From Nostoc paludosum FACHB-159 (GTDB lineage Bacteria > Cyanobacteriota > Cyanobacteriia > Cyanobacteriales > Nostocaceae), in contig NZ_JACJTU010000001.1 of NCBI RefSeq assembly GCF_014698835.1, forward strand, positions 124,001 to 188,000: a DNA stretch of 64,000 bases, in the 5' to 3' direction. The first letter of the stretch is position 1. Each line of letters opens with the position of its first letter. The notes beneath the pieces are model-generated. The model was given only the letters and a program-made list of their open reading frames with translations, had not been told where the DNA came from and searched no databases. Positions 16,959 through 25,245 of the stretch are shown here, piece by piece. The position numbers and the translations under genes were made by a program.

Positions 16959-17361
16959 AAGTTAAGATAAACTACCTTAAAGAATAATTCACCAATTCAA
17001 TTCAGAAGTCAAAACAAGAAAATCTGCTGACTGACGCCTTTATTGTTTCTTGAGAACACCTGAAATAAATTAATCCCAAACTCTAGATTTTAATTCTTAA
17101 GCAGAAAAATTATTCTAACTTTTGATACAGCTTTTAAGAAATTTTATAAATTCTACGATGAACCCTTTCAAGGCATATAAAAATTCTCGAAGATAAATTT
17201 CTCTATAACCTCTTCTCTCTGTGCCCTCTTCGCCTCTGCGGTGAAATAAATAACTTACAAACCACAGAGGCACAGAGATGCCTGGGGCGGGCTTACGCCT
17301 ACGCAGAGAGAAATAAATAGATTTTATAGTCCTTTGTAGAGACGGTGATTTATCGCGTCTG
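16959..17361. other. Intergenic region with 'gcagaggc' and 'gtagagacg' repeats
   Basis: 403 bp without a convincing gene. 17215-17312 carries complementary copies of the ctctgtgcc/cgcctctgcgg repeat (ccacagaggcacagag at 17262-17277) plus a gcgggcttacgcctacgcagag module. 17334-17360 is a member of the gtagagacg...cgcgtct palindrome family that also sits inside smc. The 84-codon frame that can be read here on the minus strand spells repeat peptides (HRRGEEGTERRG) and is not a gene. Confidence 0.65.
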
Positions 17362-18282
17362 TTACTCATTTTCCGTTTCAGTATCCTGAGTTTTGGCAGT
17401 TAGCCGCCAAGCGGTAGTTTTATCAATATCTACAGACAATTGTTCTAGATTTTGCCCCAAATCTTTTTGGAGTTTCTGAGTTAATGTAATGGGAAAATCT
17501 AAATCAAGACCTTGGTTTTGTGCTAGAGTTGCCAATTCTGTAAACGTAGTTTTGATTGTGGTACGCTCATAACTACTCAGCTTGTAATCAGCAGTTTCAG
17601 ATATATTCTGGGCTTGCATAGCTTTTTTTATACGTTCTTGCAAATGCTCAAATTCTGAATTTAATAACTTGTATTGCTGCTCAATTTGCGAATATCTAGC
17701 ACTGAGTATTGTTAAATCTTCTGTTGCGGGTTCGGGGTTAGCTTGGGCTTGTAATTTTAACAAATTCGAGTGAATTTGAGCCAGATAAATACAATCTAGG
17801 TAAGCATACTCTATTTGTTCTTCAGTCAGAGGACGTTTTCCCCAATCGCTTTGTTGTTCTTGTTTGTCGATATTGTTAAAACTACAAAGTGCAGTAGCTA
17901 TAGTTTGGAGTTGGTAATTTGGCAATGGTAAGAGATAATAAGGAATTTTCTTTGCCATTTCCAAAGTACAAGTAATATTTTTTGCTTTTTTATTACCGAG
18001 AAGTTTAAGATCGTAGCTGGCATTATGAAAAACTTTTTCAATAGTAGGATTTAACATGATTTCTTCAATAAATTCAGCTATAATGTCATCTTGTTCTAAG
18101 ACATCTAAAAGATAAACGCGATCGCCACTCATATCATGAGCATCGTCCAATACCTGAATCAGCGACAGCTTGGGATTGCGGCTTTTATAGTCAGCCACTT
18201 CTGTATCTATCCACAGCGTTTTAGCATGAGTATATTCAGCGACAATGGCGCGAATTTCGCGGGCGGAAGTGAGGTAGGGCAT
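17362..18282 (-). CDS. Ribonuclease D-like 3'-5' exonuclease
   Basis: 306 residues. LWIDTEVADYKSRNPKLSLIQ contains the D-x-E of exo motif I. EKVFHNASYDLKLLG is exo II with its Asp, and EEQIEYAYLDCIYL is exo III (Y-x-x-x-D), so the DEDDy site is complete. The part after about 190 is helical and glutamine-rich rather than a recognisable HRDC domain, which is typical of the shorter cyanobacterial RNase D-like proteins. Likely role: 3' trimming of tRNA or other stable RNA. Confidence 0.87.
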   Translation of the reverse strand: MPYLTSAREIRAIVAEYTHAKTLWIDTEVADYKSRNPKLSLIQVLDDAHDMSGDRVYLLDVLEQDDIIAEFIEEIMLNPTIEKVFHNASYDLKLLGNKKAKNITCTLEMAKKIPYYLLPLPNYQLQTIATALCSFNNIDKQEQQSDWGKRPLTEEQIEYAYLDCIYLAQIHSNLLKLQAQANPEPATEDLTILSARYSQIEQQYKLLNSEFEHLQERIKKAMQAQNISETADYKLSSYERTTIKTTFTELATLAQNQGLDLDFPITLTQKLQKDLGQNLEQLSVDIDKTTAWRLTAKTQDTETENE

Positions 18283-18751
18283 TGGCTAATCTTTCCTGGT
18301 ATTTTGGGCATTTTAAGCAAGCCATAGTTTTTTAAAGTAACATTTTGTTGGTAATTTTGCTGGCAGAGAATTGCAAAAATGCTGAAATTTTGAGTTGCTG
18401 AAGTAAGGTTGTTGTAAACATCGCCAAACTTGCTCAAATCTGATAACATCAAATCACTAGTCTGGGGTTGCATAGTCTCATTCCAAGAAAGCTAGTTAGC
18501 ATCTACCTGAAATTGACAGATAGCCAGAAAGTGTTGCAAAGCTATACTAGTCAGCAGCCCTAAAAAAATTGAATTGGTGCTTCTCCAAACTTTTTAGTCA
18601 TTAGTCATTGGTCATTTACAAACTACAAATCACAGAGAAGAAATGATAAAAGACAAATGACCAACAAAAAATAAGAAATTTTTCACATTTGCTCCTCACC
18701 ATTACACACAGCTTAACTAGTCGCTTCAACTACTGAATTCGGAGATGAATA
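18283..18751. other. Intergenic region, no gene recognised
   Basis: 469 bp between divergent genes. Short tandem copies of TTAGTCATTGGTCATT occur near 18597-18615. The minus-strand frame starting near 18473 overlaps the RNase D gene in another frame and has no family features. Promoters for the flanking genes should lie here, but none is convincing. Confidence 0.4.
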
Positions 18752-19222
18752 ATGAAAAAGCTAATTCCATTTTTAGTTAGTGGTATTCTCGTAATTGGTG
18801 CTGTTGGTTGCCAAGAAGCTACTAAAACTGGTTCTGAAACTCCTAGCAATACCAATGAAGCATCACAACCACCAGCAAAACCAGCTTCCGAAACCAATCC
18901 AGGTATTGATAAAATTGTTAACGTTCCAGCACAACCAACCATTGTTCCGGCAGCTACTACAAAGACTAAAGTTAAAACTGATTCGCCAACAACCACAGCA
19001 ACAAAAGCTGAAAGTAATTTAAAAATTGAAGTTAGTAAAAGGTTGAATCAAGATTTACCAGGGAATAAGTTAGAAGTTGAAAACAAAGAGGGTGAAATTA
19101 TCCTCAAAGGCACAGCTAGTTCTGTTGAAGAACTCAAAAAAGCTGAAACTTTAGCTAAGGAAGTTCAAGGTGTGAAAACTGTGAAGGTAGAAGCAAAAGT
19201 TGAAGCTGTGAAAAAGCCATAG
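18752..19222 (+). CDS. BON-domain lipoprotein
   Basis: 156 residues. The leader MKKLIPFLVSGILVIGAVGC ends in a good lipobox (AVGC, Cys20). A low-complexity Thr/Pro/Lys-rich linker covers about 21-85. One BON domain (about 88-153) follows, with the expected I-x-V-x-x-x-L-N-x-D-L-P-G...V-x-x-G-x-V core in LKIEVSKRLNQDLPG and GEIILKGTASSVEELKKAE. BON domains bind lipid surfaces and maintain envelope integrity (OsmY, Kbp). It is monocistronic, with a palindrome about 70 bp past its stop. Confidence 0.85.
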   Translation: MKKLIPFLVSGILVIGAVGCQEATKTGSETPSNTNEASQPPAKPASETNPGIDKIVNVPAQPTIVPAATTKTKVKTDSPTTTATKAESNLKIEVSKRLNQDLPGNKLEVENKEGEIILKGTASSVEELKKAETLAKEVQGVKTVKVEAKVEAVKKP

Positions 19223-19290
19223 GACAATAGCTGAACTTCGACATTGGTGATTTCATGCATGAAAAAGATTGTGCATGATATCTAAATTCT

Positions 19291-19321
19291 TGTAGAGATG
19301 TTGCATTTCAACATCTCTACA
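19291..19321. repeat. Palindrome of the 'tgtagagatgttg' family
   Basis: TGTAGAGATGTTG (19291-19303) and CAACATCTCTACA (19309-19321) are perfect complements with a 5-base loop. A close relative stands at 35377-35403. It may terminate the BON gene transcript. Confidence 0.7.
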
Positions 19322-19630
19322 TCAACCTACTCCTGGGCGAACTCTTTACCCGCTTCGCAAGCTCAAGGCGGAGGGCGATCGCCTTTTTGATTATATTAAA
19401 GTATAATTTAATACTTAATGAAAGGCTTTGATGAAAAATAAAATAATATTATAGTTAGAGTTTCAATTCTTACTCTTGTACCTTTGAGTCGAATATCATC
19501 GGGACGTTGAAAGTCAAGAATCTCCTAGTTGCATAATTTAGTGCATGGTTTGTCTATTACTACTAAAATCTTACATACTTGCAAAATCCTCTTACAAAAA
19601 TTTGTGAATGAAATGCAAGCTATTGCCCCC

Positions 19631-19697
19631 TTTGCCAATTTGAGATTTTAGATTTTCTTCCTGTGCCCCTCTGCGTTCTCTGCGTCCTCTGTGGTTT
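19631..19697 (-). repeat. Composite repeat, intergenic relative of the insert in smc
   Basis: Read on the minus strand, this stretch has a cagaggacgcagagaacgcagagg module, then aggaagaaaat, then a ctaaaatctcaaattgg tail. The same three modules in the same order form the in-frame insert inside smc at 20070-20180. The translated forms match too: RRGAQEENLKSQ here against RRGAQ...EENLKSEVQ in smc. It lies 97 bp upstream of smc in opposite orientation. Confidence 0.75.
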
Positions 19698-19793
19698 AAT
19701 AATCCTGAATTATTCCTCTTACCCTCTTGCGATTCTTGAATTAGTTGATACACTTGTTCTTCATTAACCATTAGCCCAGTTAACCAGCGCCCT

Positions 19794-22700
19794 ATGGTGC
19801 ATGTCAAGCGCGTGGAACTCACTAACTTCAAATCCTTCGGCGGTACTACCCAAGTCCCTTTGCTGCCGGGGTTTACTGTCATATCTGGGCCAAATGGTTC
19901 GGGTAAATCAAATATTCTCGATGCCCTCCTGTTTTGTTTGGGACTCGCTAGTTCTAAGGGAATGCGAGCCGATCGCTTGCCAGATTTGGTAAATAATGCT
20001 CAAACGGCTAAGGGACGGGCTGCAATTGAGGCTAGTGTGACGGTGACGTTTGATTTGTCGGATGAAGTGTCACGCAGAGGCGCCCAGGCGCAAAGGGAGG
20101 AAGCAGGGGAAGCAGGGGAAGCAGAGGGAGCAGGGGAAGAAAATTTAAAATCGGAAGTCCAAAATCGAAGATTGGCAGAGTGGAGTGTCACTCGGAAGTT
20201 GCGGGTGACTCATCAGGGGACTTATACATCGAATTACTACATCAATGGTGTAAGTTGTACGCTGACGGAGTTGCATGAAGAATTAAATAATCTGCGGATT
20301 TATCCTGAAGGTTACAACGTGGTGTTGCAGGGGGATGTCACTAGTATTATTTCGATGAATGGACGGGAGAGGCGGGAAATTATTGATGAGTTGGCTGGGG
20401 TGGCGGCGTTCGATCGCAAGATTAATCAAGCAAAATCTACTTTAGATGAGGTAAAGGAAAAGGAAGATAGCTGTCGGATTATTGAGACGGAATTAACTGC
20501 ACAACGCGATCGCCTTTCTCAAGATCGTGCTAAAGCTGAAAAGTATCAAAAACTGCGGGCGGAATTCTTAGCGAAGCAATCTTGGGAAGCTGTATTATCA
20601 TGGCGATCGCTGCAAGCACACCAAGAAAAGTTGGTTGGTGAAATTCAAAATGGCGATCGTAATTCTGGCGAACTCAATACGCAACTTACAAATCTCAATT
20701 CCCAGATTGTCCAAAAAACTGCCGAACTTGAAGAACTCAATGCCCACGTGAAAGCTTTGGGAGAAGACGAACTTTTAGCGGTACAATCTACCCTCGCTAC
20801 CCAAGAAGCAGAACGCAAACAATTGTTGCGTCAGCAAACGGAATTACAAACGGCTTTTGAAGAAACTGCCCAGCGTCTGGCTCAAACTCAGCAGGAGATT
20901 GAACAACAGCGTCATACTCTCCAAGAAGTTGCCGAAACGCAGCTTGCAGAGACGCAATTAATCGCGTCTTCACAGCAGCAAAGAAACGAAGCGCAACAAA
21001 CTTTAGAAACTTCTCGCCAAGCAGCCGCAGAAATCGCCTCGGCTTCGGAGGCGTGGGTACAGCAACAAACGGCATTCAACCGTCAAATTGAAACTTTGTT
21101 GCAAACTCTGGAACCCCAACGCACTGAACAAGCGCAACTCAGGGAACGCAATAACCAGTTACAACAACTCATCCAAGAACAAACTCTGCTAATTGAACGC
21201 TATGAGCCGGAATTAGCCGCAAAACAAGCTGAATGTAGTGGAATCGAAACGGAATTTAACGCTTCTAGCGAACCCATCCAAAATTTAGCGCAAAATCTCT
21301 CAGCCACAGAACAAGAATTGCAGATTCAGCAGGAAACCCAAAAGCGATTACTTGCCGAACAACGAGAAAAACAACGTCAGTTAGATAAATTAGAAGCACA
21401 GACGCAAGCACAGCAAGAAGTCCAAGGTACTCAAGCGAGTAAAGTGATTTTACAATCAGGAATGCCTGGGGTTTGCGGCTTGGTTGTCCAGCTAGGACGA
21501 GTAGAACCCCGCTATCAGCTAGCTTTGGAAATTGCCGCTGGTGGACGTTTGGGACATATTGTGGTTGAAGATGACGGTATTGCCGCAGCGGGTATTGAAT
21601 TGCTCAAACAAAAACGTGCTGGGAGAGCGACTTTTTTACCGCTAAATAAAATTTCTGCTGGGAAATTTACTCAAGATGCAACGCTGCGTTTGGCTAGCGG
21701 CTTTATCAACTATGCTGTGAACTTAGTCGATTGCGATCGCCGTTACAAAGATGTATTTAGCTACGTCTTCGGTAACACTGTTGTCTTTGGGAGTCTCGAA
21801 CAGGCGCGGAAAAATTTAGGACTCTACCGTATCGTCACCTTAGACGGGGAATTGTTAGAAACCAGCGGTGCAATGACTGGTGGCAGCAACACTCAACGTT
21901 CGGCATTGCGCTTTGGTACTGGCGAAGCGGCGGAATCTGATGAAGTTATTGCTTTAAAAAATCGTTTGGTGGATATTGAGCGAGTTTTAGAGCGTTGCAC
22001 TGAAGCGATCGCCACTTTGTCAAGCAGAACCAAACAATTAACGCAAGAATTAACAGAAGCCCGACAAGCACGGCGCGAACAGCAGTTGCAGTTAGAACAA
22101 TTGCACAAAGATATTAAAAATTTAACAACGCAATTAGAGGGGACGCGATCGCAATTAGTCCAAAACAGCGAAAAATTAGCTGCTGCTCAATCTCGTCTGG
22201 AAGTTTTGGAGCGGGAATTACCAGGACAAGAAACTCAACTGCAACAATTACGACACGCCTTAGCAGAGTTAGAAGCCTCTCAAACTCCCAGTGAATGGCA
22301 ACAAATCCAAGCAACCATTAAAATTCAAGAGCAACAATTACAACAACGCGAATCAGCATTAAGAGAAGCCGAACAAAGATTAAAAAATTTAGAAAATCAG
22401 CAACAGCGCCTCCAAGAAAAAATCCAAGAAGCCGAAACCCGAATCGCCGAATACGAAACCCAACAAACCTCTTGTAGAGACGCGATGAATCGCGTCTTGA
22501 ACCAAATCACAACGATAAACGACCAAATCGCCCAAACCCGTCTATCGTTGAATCAAATGGAACAAAAATTGGGCGAACAAAAACAAAAACGCGACGCCAC
22601 AGAACAAGAAGTGCGATCGCAACTTCTACGCCAGCAACAACTAGAATGGGAAATCCAAAAACTCCAAGAAACCCAAGAAAAACGGCGAGAAGAACTAGTT

Positions 22701-23435
22701 GCACTGCAAAGTCAGTTGCGCGATGTGGCAGCAGAATTACCCAACCCACTGCCGGAAGTTCCAGATAAGGTAGACTTGGAAGAATTGCAGAAAGAATTGC
22801 GATCGCTCTCCAAACGCTTGCAAGCAATGGAACCTGTCAACATGCTGGCGTTGGAAGAATACGAACGCACCCAAAACCGCCTCCAAGAACTAACGCAAAA
22901 ATTAGAAACCTTAGAAGGGGAACGCACCGAATTACTTTTGCGAATTGAGAACTTTACCACATTGCGGCAACTCGCTTTTAAAGAAGCTTTCGATGCCGTC
23001 AATGAAAACTTTCAATCAATTTTTGCAGTTCTCTCCGATGGCGATGGTTACCTGCAACTGGAAAATCCCGAAGATCCATTTAGCAGCGGACTGAATTTAG
23101 TTGCCCATCCCAAAGGTAAACCGGTACAGCGTCTAGCTTCCATGTCTGGGGGAGAAAAATCACTCACAGCCTTGAGCTTTATCTTTGCCCTGCAACGCTA
23201 CCGTCCATCGCCATTTTACGCCTTTGATGAAGTAGATATGTTTTTGGATGGAGCAAACGTAGAGCGATTAGCTAGAATGATCAAACAACAGTCACAACAA
23301 GCTCAATTTATAGTTGTTAGTTTGCGTCGTCCGATGATAGAATCAGCCGAACGCACAATTGGCGTTACTCAAGCACGAGGAGCTTATACTCAAGTTTTGG
23401 GGATTAAATTAACATCATCCAATACATCTGCTTGA
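19794..23435 (+). CDS. smc: SMC chromosome-segregation ATPase
   Basis: 1213 residues. The N-terminal ATPase half has Walker A GPNGSGKSN (about 30-38). Two long glutamine/glutamate-rich coiled coils flank the hinge at about 550-680 (GVCGLVVQLGRVEPRYQLALE...FINYAVNLV). The C-terminal half carries the ABC signature MSGGEKSLTAL and Walker B PFYAFDEVD. It compacts and segregates the chromosome as a dimer with ScpA/ScpB. Residues 93-129 (SRRGAQ...) are a repeat-derived insert between DLSDEV and WSVTRKLRV, inside the ATPase head. Two more repeat palindromes are read through in the coiled coils. The frame is open throughout, so the protein is presumably functional. Confidence 0.95.
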   Translation: MVHVKRVELTNFKSFGGTTQVPLLPGFTVISGPNGSGKSNILDALLFCLGLASSKGMRADRLPDLVNNAQTAKGRAAIEASVTVTFDLSDEVSRRGAQAQREEAGEAGEAEGAGEENLKSEVQNRRLAEWSVTRKLRVTHQGTYTSNYYINGVSCTLTELHEELNNLRIYPEGYNVVLQGDVTSIISMNGRERREIIDELAGVAAFDRKINQAKSTLDEVKEKEDSCRIIETELTAQRDRLSQDRAKAEKYQKLRAEFLAKQSWEAVLSWRSLQAHQEKLVGEIQNGDRNSGELNTQLTNLNSQIVQKTAELEELNAHVKALGEDELLAVQSTLATQEAERKQLLRQQTELQTAFEETAQRLAQTQQEIEQQRHTLQEVAETQLAETQLIASSQQQRNEAQQTLETSRQAAAEIASASEAWVQQQTAFNRQIETLLQTLEPQRTEQAQLRERNNQLQQLIQEQTLLIERYEPELAAKQAECSGIETEFNASSEPIQNLAQNLSATEQELQIQQETQKRLLAEQREKQRQLDKLEAQTQAQQEVQGTQASKVILQSGMPGVCGLVVQLGRVEPRYQLALEIAAGGRLGHIVVEDDGIAAAGIELLKQKRAGRATFLPLNKISAGKFTQDATLRLASGFINYAVNLVDCDRRYKDVFSYVFGNTVVFGSLEQARKNLGLYRIVTLDGELLETSGAMTGGSNTQRSALRFGTGEAAESDEVIALKNRLVDIERVLERCTEAIATLSSRTKQLTQELTEARQARREQQLQLEQLHKDIKNLTTQLEGTRSQLVQNSEKLAAAQSRLEVLERELPGQETQLQQLRHALAELEASQTPSEWQQIQATIKIQEQQLQQRESALREAEQRLKNLENQQQRLQEKIQEAETRIAEYETQQTSCRDAMNRVLNQITTINDQIAQTRLSLNQMEQKLGEQKQKRDATEQEVRSQLLRQQQLEWEIQKLQETQEKRREELVALQSQLRDVAAELPNPLPEVPDKVDLEELQKELRSLSKRLQAMEPVNMLALEEYERTQNRLQELTQKLETLEGERTELLLRIENFTTLRQLAFKEAFDAVNENFQSIFAVLSDGDGYLQLENPEDPFSSGLNLVAHPKGKPVQRLASMSGGEKSLTALSFIFALQRYRPSPFYAFDEVDMFLDGANVERLARMIKQQSQQAQFIVVSLRRPMIESAERTIGVTQARGAYTQVLGIKLTSSNTSA
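20070..20180 (+). repeat. In-frame repeat insert within smc (37 codons)
   Basis: 111 bp, exactly 37 codons. It starts with cacgcagaggcgcccaggcg, continues with three copies of an AGCAGGGGA-like unit and ends with a ttaaaatcggaagtcc/aaaatcgaagattgg tail. These are all modules found in non-coding DNA of this window (19631-19697; gcaggggagcagggg near 39988). It encodes a Glu/Ala/Gly-rich, highly charged segment with no counterpart expected in SMC heads. Confidence 0.8.
20950..20969 (+). repeat. 'agacgc' palindrome inside smc (first coiled coil)
   Basis: AGACGCAATT/AATCGCGTCT is a near-perfect palindrome preceded by gcag. It is of the same family as the gtagagacggtgatttatcgcgtct element at 17334-17360. 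Translated in frame near residue 387 (AETQLIASS). Confidence 0.55.
22478..22497 (+). repeat. 'agacgcgat' palindrome inside smc (second coiled coil)
   Basis: AGACGCGAT-GA-ATCGCGTCT, preceded by cttgtag, is a full copy of the gtagagacgcgat palindrome family of Nostocales. It encodes SCRDAMNRVLN near residue 897, with a Cys and a lower glutamine content than the surrounding coiled coil. Confidence 0.65.
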
Positions 23436-23493
23436 GTTTTTGTTAATAATAGTGTATAGATAAACCGGATTCGAGATCAGGACTCGGTATAGA

Positions 23494-24480
23494 ATGACCT
23501 CTGAACAAATAATTAGGCGTTCCGACATATTAAATACTCAGGTAATTACCCGCGACAACGGCAAGCGGCTAGGCATCGTCAGTCAAGTGTGGGTAGATAT
23601 CGATCAACGAGAGGTTGTGGCTCTTGGTTTGCGAGACAGCCTGATCTCTATTTCGGGCATACCGCGCTACATGTACCTCAACAACATCAACCAAATCGGT
23701 GATGTCATCCTGGTTGATAACGAAGATGTAATAGAAGATATCGAAGTTGAAGCTCTCAGCAACCTGATTAACTGGGAAGTAATAACAGAAACAGGTGAAG
23801 TCTTAGGCAAAGTTCGTGGCTTCAAGTTCAACGGCGAAACAGGTAAACTTGATTCCATAGTCATTGCCTCATTAGGATTGCCCCAAATTCCCGACCAATT
23901 TTTAAGTACTTACGAGTTCTCAGTCGATGAAATTGTCAGCACAGGCCCCAATCGCTTGATTGTGTTTGAGGGAGCCGAAGAACGCGTGAACCAGTTAACA
24001 GTCGGTTTACTAGAGCGTTTGGGCATCGGCAAAGCACCGTGGGAGCGAGACGAAGAAGCAGAATACGGTTATACTCCACCACGCCAAGTGACGCCAGATA
24101 AACAACTGCCAAGCGGAGTGCCATTGCAGCCACCCAAGCCAAAAGTCCGCGCCCCTGAACCCGTAGCCGAAGAAGAATGGACAGAAGACTATGTGGAAGA
24201 AGTTAGGCCACAGCGCCAAGTAATGAAGGCGCGGCAGTATGAGTCTATTCAATACGAAGAAGACGACGAAGAAGATAACTGGAGTGAAGCAACAGGTAGC
24301 GACAGGTATAAACAACCGCTAAAATCTGAACCCCAGCCTTATAACAAGCCATACGTTGACGACTACGATGATTATGACGACTTAGAAAGCGATGCTTGGG
24401 AAGATGCGCCAAAGCCAGTGAATATTCCCAAGAAAGTCAAAGAAAGACAGCCAGAATACGAAGAAGAAGGCGGATATTAA
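23494..24480 (+). CDS. PRC-barrel domain protein
   Basis: 328 residues. Two PRC-barrel beta domains stand at about 8-80 (SDILNTQVITRDNGKRLGIVSQVWVDIDQREVVALGL) and 85-165 (NLINWEVITETGEVLGKVRGFKFNGETGKLDSIVIA). A long acidic, Pro- and Tyr-rich tail follows (about 190-328, many EED/DDYDD runs), probably disordered. PRC barrels occur in RNA-processing and photosynthetic-reaction-centre proteins; this form is conserved in cyanobacteria without a firm function. It lies 58 bp after smc in the same direction and may be co-transcribed. Confidence 0.85.
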   Translation: MTSEQIIRRSDILNTQVITRDNGKRLGIVSQVWVDIDQREVVALGLRDSLISISGIPRYMYLNNINQIGDVILVDNEDVIEDIEVEALSNLINWEVITETGEVLGKVRGFKFNGETGKLDSIVIASLGLPQIPDQFLSTYEFSVDEIVSTGPNRLIVFEGAEERVNQLTVGLLERLGIGKAPWERDEEAEYGYTPPRQVTPDKQLPSGVPLQPPKPKVRAPEPVAEEEWTEDYVEEVRPQRQVMKARQYESIQYEEDDEEDNWSEATGSDRYKQPLKSEPQPYNKPYVDDYDDYDDLESDAWEDAPKPVNIPKKVKERQPEYEEEGGY

Positions 24481-24506
24481 TTCGTAATTCAATTTCAAGG
24501 TAACTC

Positions 24507-24547
24507 TAGCCCTTTCCTTACAATAAGTAGGGAAAGGGCTAATTTTT
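24507..24547 (+). terminator. Intrinsic terminator after the PRC-barrel gene
   Basis: TAGCCCTTTCC (24507-24517) pairs with GGAAAGGGCTA (24531-24541) and is followed directly by ATTTTT. This is the clearest rho-independent terminator in the window and ends the smc/PRC-barrel transcription unit. Confidence 0.85.
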
Positions 24548-24568
24548 CAATCGCAGTAGTGGCACAGC

Positions 24569-24850
24569 AAGCAATAGGCAATAGGCAATAGGTAATAGGC
24601 TTAAAAGTCTTTTGGTGTTGGTGTTTGACGGTCAGTTTCTGCCCTAATCTACCTGGTAACTGCTATACCAACTTGAAAATTGATTGCGACAGATAAATTT
24701 ACAAAATACAGTAACCTTTTGAGGATTTCCGTCAAAAAGCTTTACCAGTGGTCACTCAATCTGAGAAGATCTGAATGTATTTTTTGTCAGCTATAGCAAT
24801 CTTAAATCATTGGTGAAAAAATCTATTGCCTATTGCCTATTGCCTATTAA
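24569..24850. repeat. Paired GCAATAG / CTATTGC heptamer arrays
   Basis: About four GCAATAG-type heptamers at 24573-24600 face about three and a half CTATTGC heptamers at 24825-24849, exact complements in inverted orientation, enclosing about 225 bp with no gene. The whole could fold as one large stem-loop. It lies between the terminator and the small gene at 24908. Confidence 0.75.
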
Positions 24851-24907
24851 CAACAGTCAAACACTGACAAAAAATCATCATAAATACACATAAAGGAAAT
24901 AAAAGAT

Positions 24908-25144
24908 ATGGATGAAACCTCAGAACTGACAACAAATGATGTAACCACTCAAGACATAGCAGAAGTCATTGCAGAACTTGAGCAATATCGGGAACGTTTA
25001 GTTCAAGAAACTACAGAAACAGCAAAACGCGCTAAGTTGATGAGGGTAAGCGTCATGGCAAAATTGGAACCTGAGCTTGCCAAAATTGATGCTGCCCTCG
25101 AAGAACTGCGTAATCAGCAAGCTACTCTCAGCGGAAGTAACTAG
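24908..25144 (+). CDS. Small coiled-coil hypothetical protein
   Basis: 78 residues, preceded by AAAGGAAATAAAAGAT (AAGGAA about 10 bases before the ATG). Almost entirely helical: IAEVIAELEQYRERLVQETTETAKRAKLMR and LEPELAKIDAALEELRNQQATL show heptad-like leucine spacing. No signal or TM. No family recognised. It sits 101 bp upstream of the HEAT-repeat gene in the same direction and may share its transcript. Confidence 0.65.
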   Translation: MDETSELTTNDVTTQDIAEVIAELEQYRERLVQETTETAKRAKLMRVSVMAKLEPELAKIDAALEELRNQQATLSGSN

Positions 25145-25245
25145 TACAACAAGGCAAAAGGCAAAAGGCTTTAATTATTCAGTTTTAAGCAATTTAAAAC
25201 TGGGAAAACTTTTTACCATTCCCCATTCTCCACTCCCTAATTTAC

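Larger units (their letters stand above)
19223..19793. other. Intergenic region with several dispersed repeats
   Basis: 571 bp. It contains the palindrome at 19291-19321, a cgcttcgcaagctcaaggcgg-type module (about 19351-19372), a HIP1 site near 19376-19383 and the composite repeat at 19631-19697. No supported gene; frames here read through repeats. Confidence 0.55.

Noticed and set aside
17115-17369. 84-codon minus-strand frame
   Set aside because: It translates the gcagaggc repeat (HRRGEEGTERRG) and overlaps the RNase D stop; no ribosome-binding site and no family.
18207-18473. 88-codon minus-strand frame overlapping the RNase D start
   Set aside because: Low-quality frame shadowing a real gene; no conserved features.
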